Shown here in pieces: positions 63,322 to 64,000 of a DNA stretch of 64,000 nt (positions are counted from its first letter, which is position 1; every line of letters begins with the position of its first letter). The DNA comes from Rhodococcus sp. (in: high G+C Gram-positive bacteria). Lineage in GTDB: Bacteria > Actinomycetota > Actinomycetes > Mycobacteriales > Mycobacteriaceae. The notes below the pieces were generated by a model. That model had not been told where the DNA came from and searched no databases. It saw only the letters and a list, made by a program, of their open reading frames with translations. The stretch lies in contig JAAZAD010000348.1 in the NCBI GenBank assembly GCA_012514505.1, positions 1 to 64,000 on the forward strand, written 5' to 3'. A program made the translations under genes and the position numbers.

Positions 63322-64000
63322 TCACATACGAATGAAGTCGGCGACGCGCTCGCCGATCATCAGGGTGGTCGCATGGGGGCCACGGCTGGGCACCCGCGGC
63401 ATTGCCGAGGAATCCGCAATGTACAGGCCCTCGACTCCTTTGACACGGCACCGTTCGTCGACAACGGCATCACGGTCGGCGTCGTCACCCATACGGCAGG
63501 TGCTCGACAGGTGCTGGGAGGTCGCGAGGTGGCGGAGCATCCACCCGTCGGTGTCTTCCACTTCCGGCGTCTCTGCAATCCGTCGCATACTTGCAGACTC
63601 GAGGATGTGCCTCGCCTCGGAGATCCCCTGCCGTAGGTGGCGTCGGTCCGCCTCCGACTCGAGGTAGCGGTACTCGATCTGCGGAGCGACATCCGGATCC
63701 GCTGACACCATACGTATGCTTCCGCGGGATCGAGACTTCATGAGTCCCACACCGACATACCTGTTCGCCTCGCCCGATCCGGGCACAAGCTGATCGAAAC
63801 CTGCTGTGTACGGACGTATTTCGATGTCTTCCATGTTCAGACAGACTTCGAGAGCAGGGCAATCGTCACTGCGCCGAAGTTGTTCGACGGCACGGACGGG
63901 AATCAGCACCTCAGGATGGTCGGCGGCGGAGCGACCGACACCCGAGAGGTCGCTGACTACCGTAATACCGTGTTGTGCAAGCTCTCTCGAATCTCCGATA
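63322..64000 (-). CDS. GMC family oxidoreductase, C-terminal part (MftG-like; runs off right edge)
   Basis: In-frame extension beyond the ORF-track start reads IGDSRELAQHGITVVSDLSGVGRSAADHPEVLIPV to the window edge; C-terminal TSQHLSSTCRMGDDADRDAVVDERCRVKGVEGLYIADSSAMPRVPSRGPHATTLMIGERVADFIRM typical of GMC oxidoreductases. Confidence 0.85.
   Translation of the reverse strand, partial: IGDSRELAQHGITVVSDLSGVGRSAADHPEVLIPVRAVEQLRRSDDCPALEVCLNMEDIEIRPYTAGFDQLVPGSGEANRYVGVGLMKSRSRGSIRMVSADPDVAPQIEYRYLESEADRRHLRQGISEARHILESASMRRIAETPEVEDTDGWMLRHLATSQHLSSTCRMGDDADRDAVVDERCRVKGVEGLYIADSSAMPRVPSRGPHATTLMIGERVADFIRM

Overview
The window is high-GC actinobacterial DNA, most likely Rhodococcus or a close relative (inferred from gene content and synteny). 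The left edge holds the 5' part of rpsJ (minus strand; missed by the ORF track because it is truncated). Next is a roughly 43 kb secondary-metabolite locus: a DrrABC-like exporter, a small secreted beta-propeller-repeat protein, a secreted lipase, a papB-papA-papC set (p-aminophenylalanine pathway), an AurF/CmlI-type diiron arylamine N-oxygenase, and one giant 9-module NRPS gene (11,256 aa, minus strand; C-A-T-E, then C-A-T x6, C-A-T-E, C-A-T-E, with no thioesterase). The right part is catabolic: a leucine/branched-chain acyl-CoA operon syntenic with M. tuberculosis Rv2498c-Rv2506 (acetoacetyl-CoA synthetase, CitE-like lyase, MaoC, acyl-CoA dehydrogenase, biotin carboxylase and carboxyltransferase, TetR, FadD35-like), then an ethanolamine/acetaldehyde locus (eutC, eutB, permease, DUF779, aldehyde dehydrogenase, GAF regulator), and a truncated GMC (MftG-like) oxidoreductase at the right edge. 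The main candidate for an undescribed system is the pap + N-oxygenase + giant NRPS locus. It is predicted to make a p-amino- or p-nitrophenylalanine-containing, possibly N-acylated nonapeptide. It also shows unusual NRPS architecture: duplicated di-modules with chimeric A-domain scars and a terminal E domain without a TE. A separate unexplained element is a conserved ~53 bp palindrome present twice, bracketing the ethanolamine locus. Substrate codes, synteny and product predictions were made by eye and from memory and need computational confirmation.
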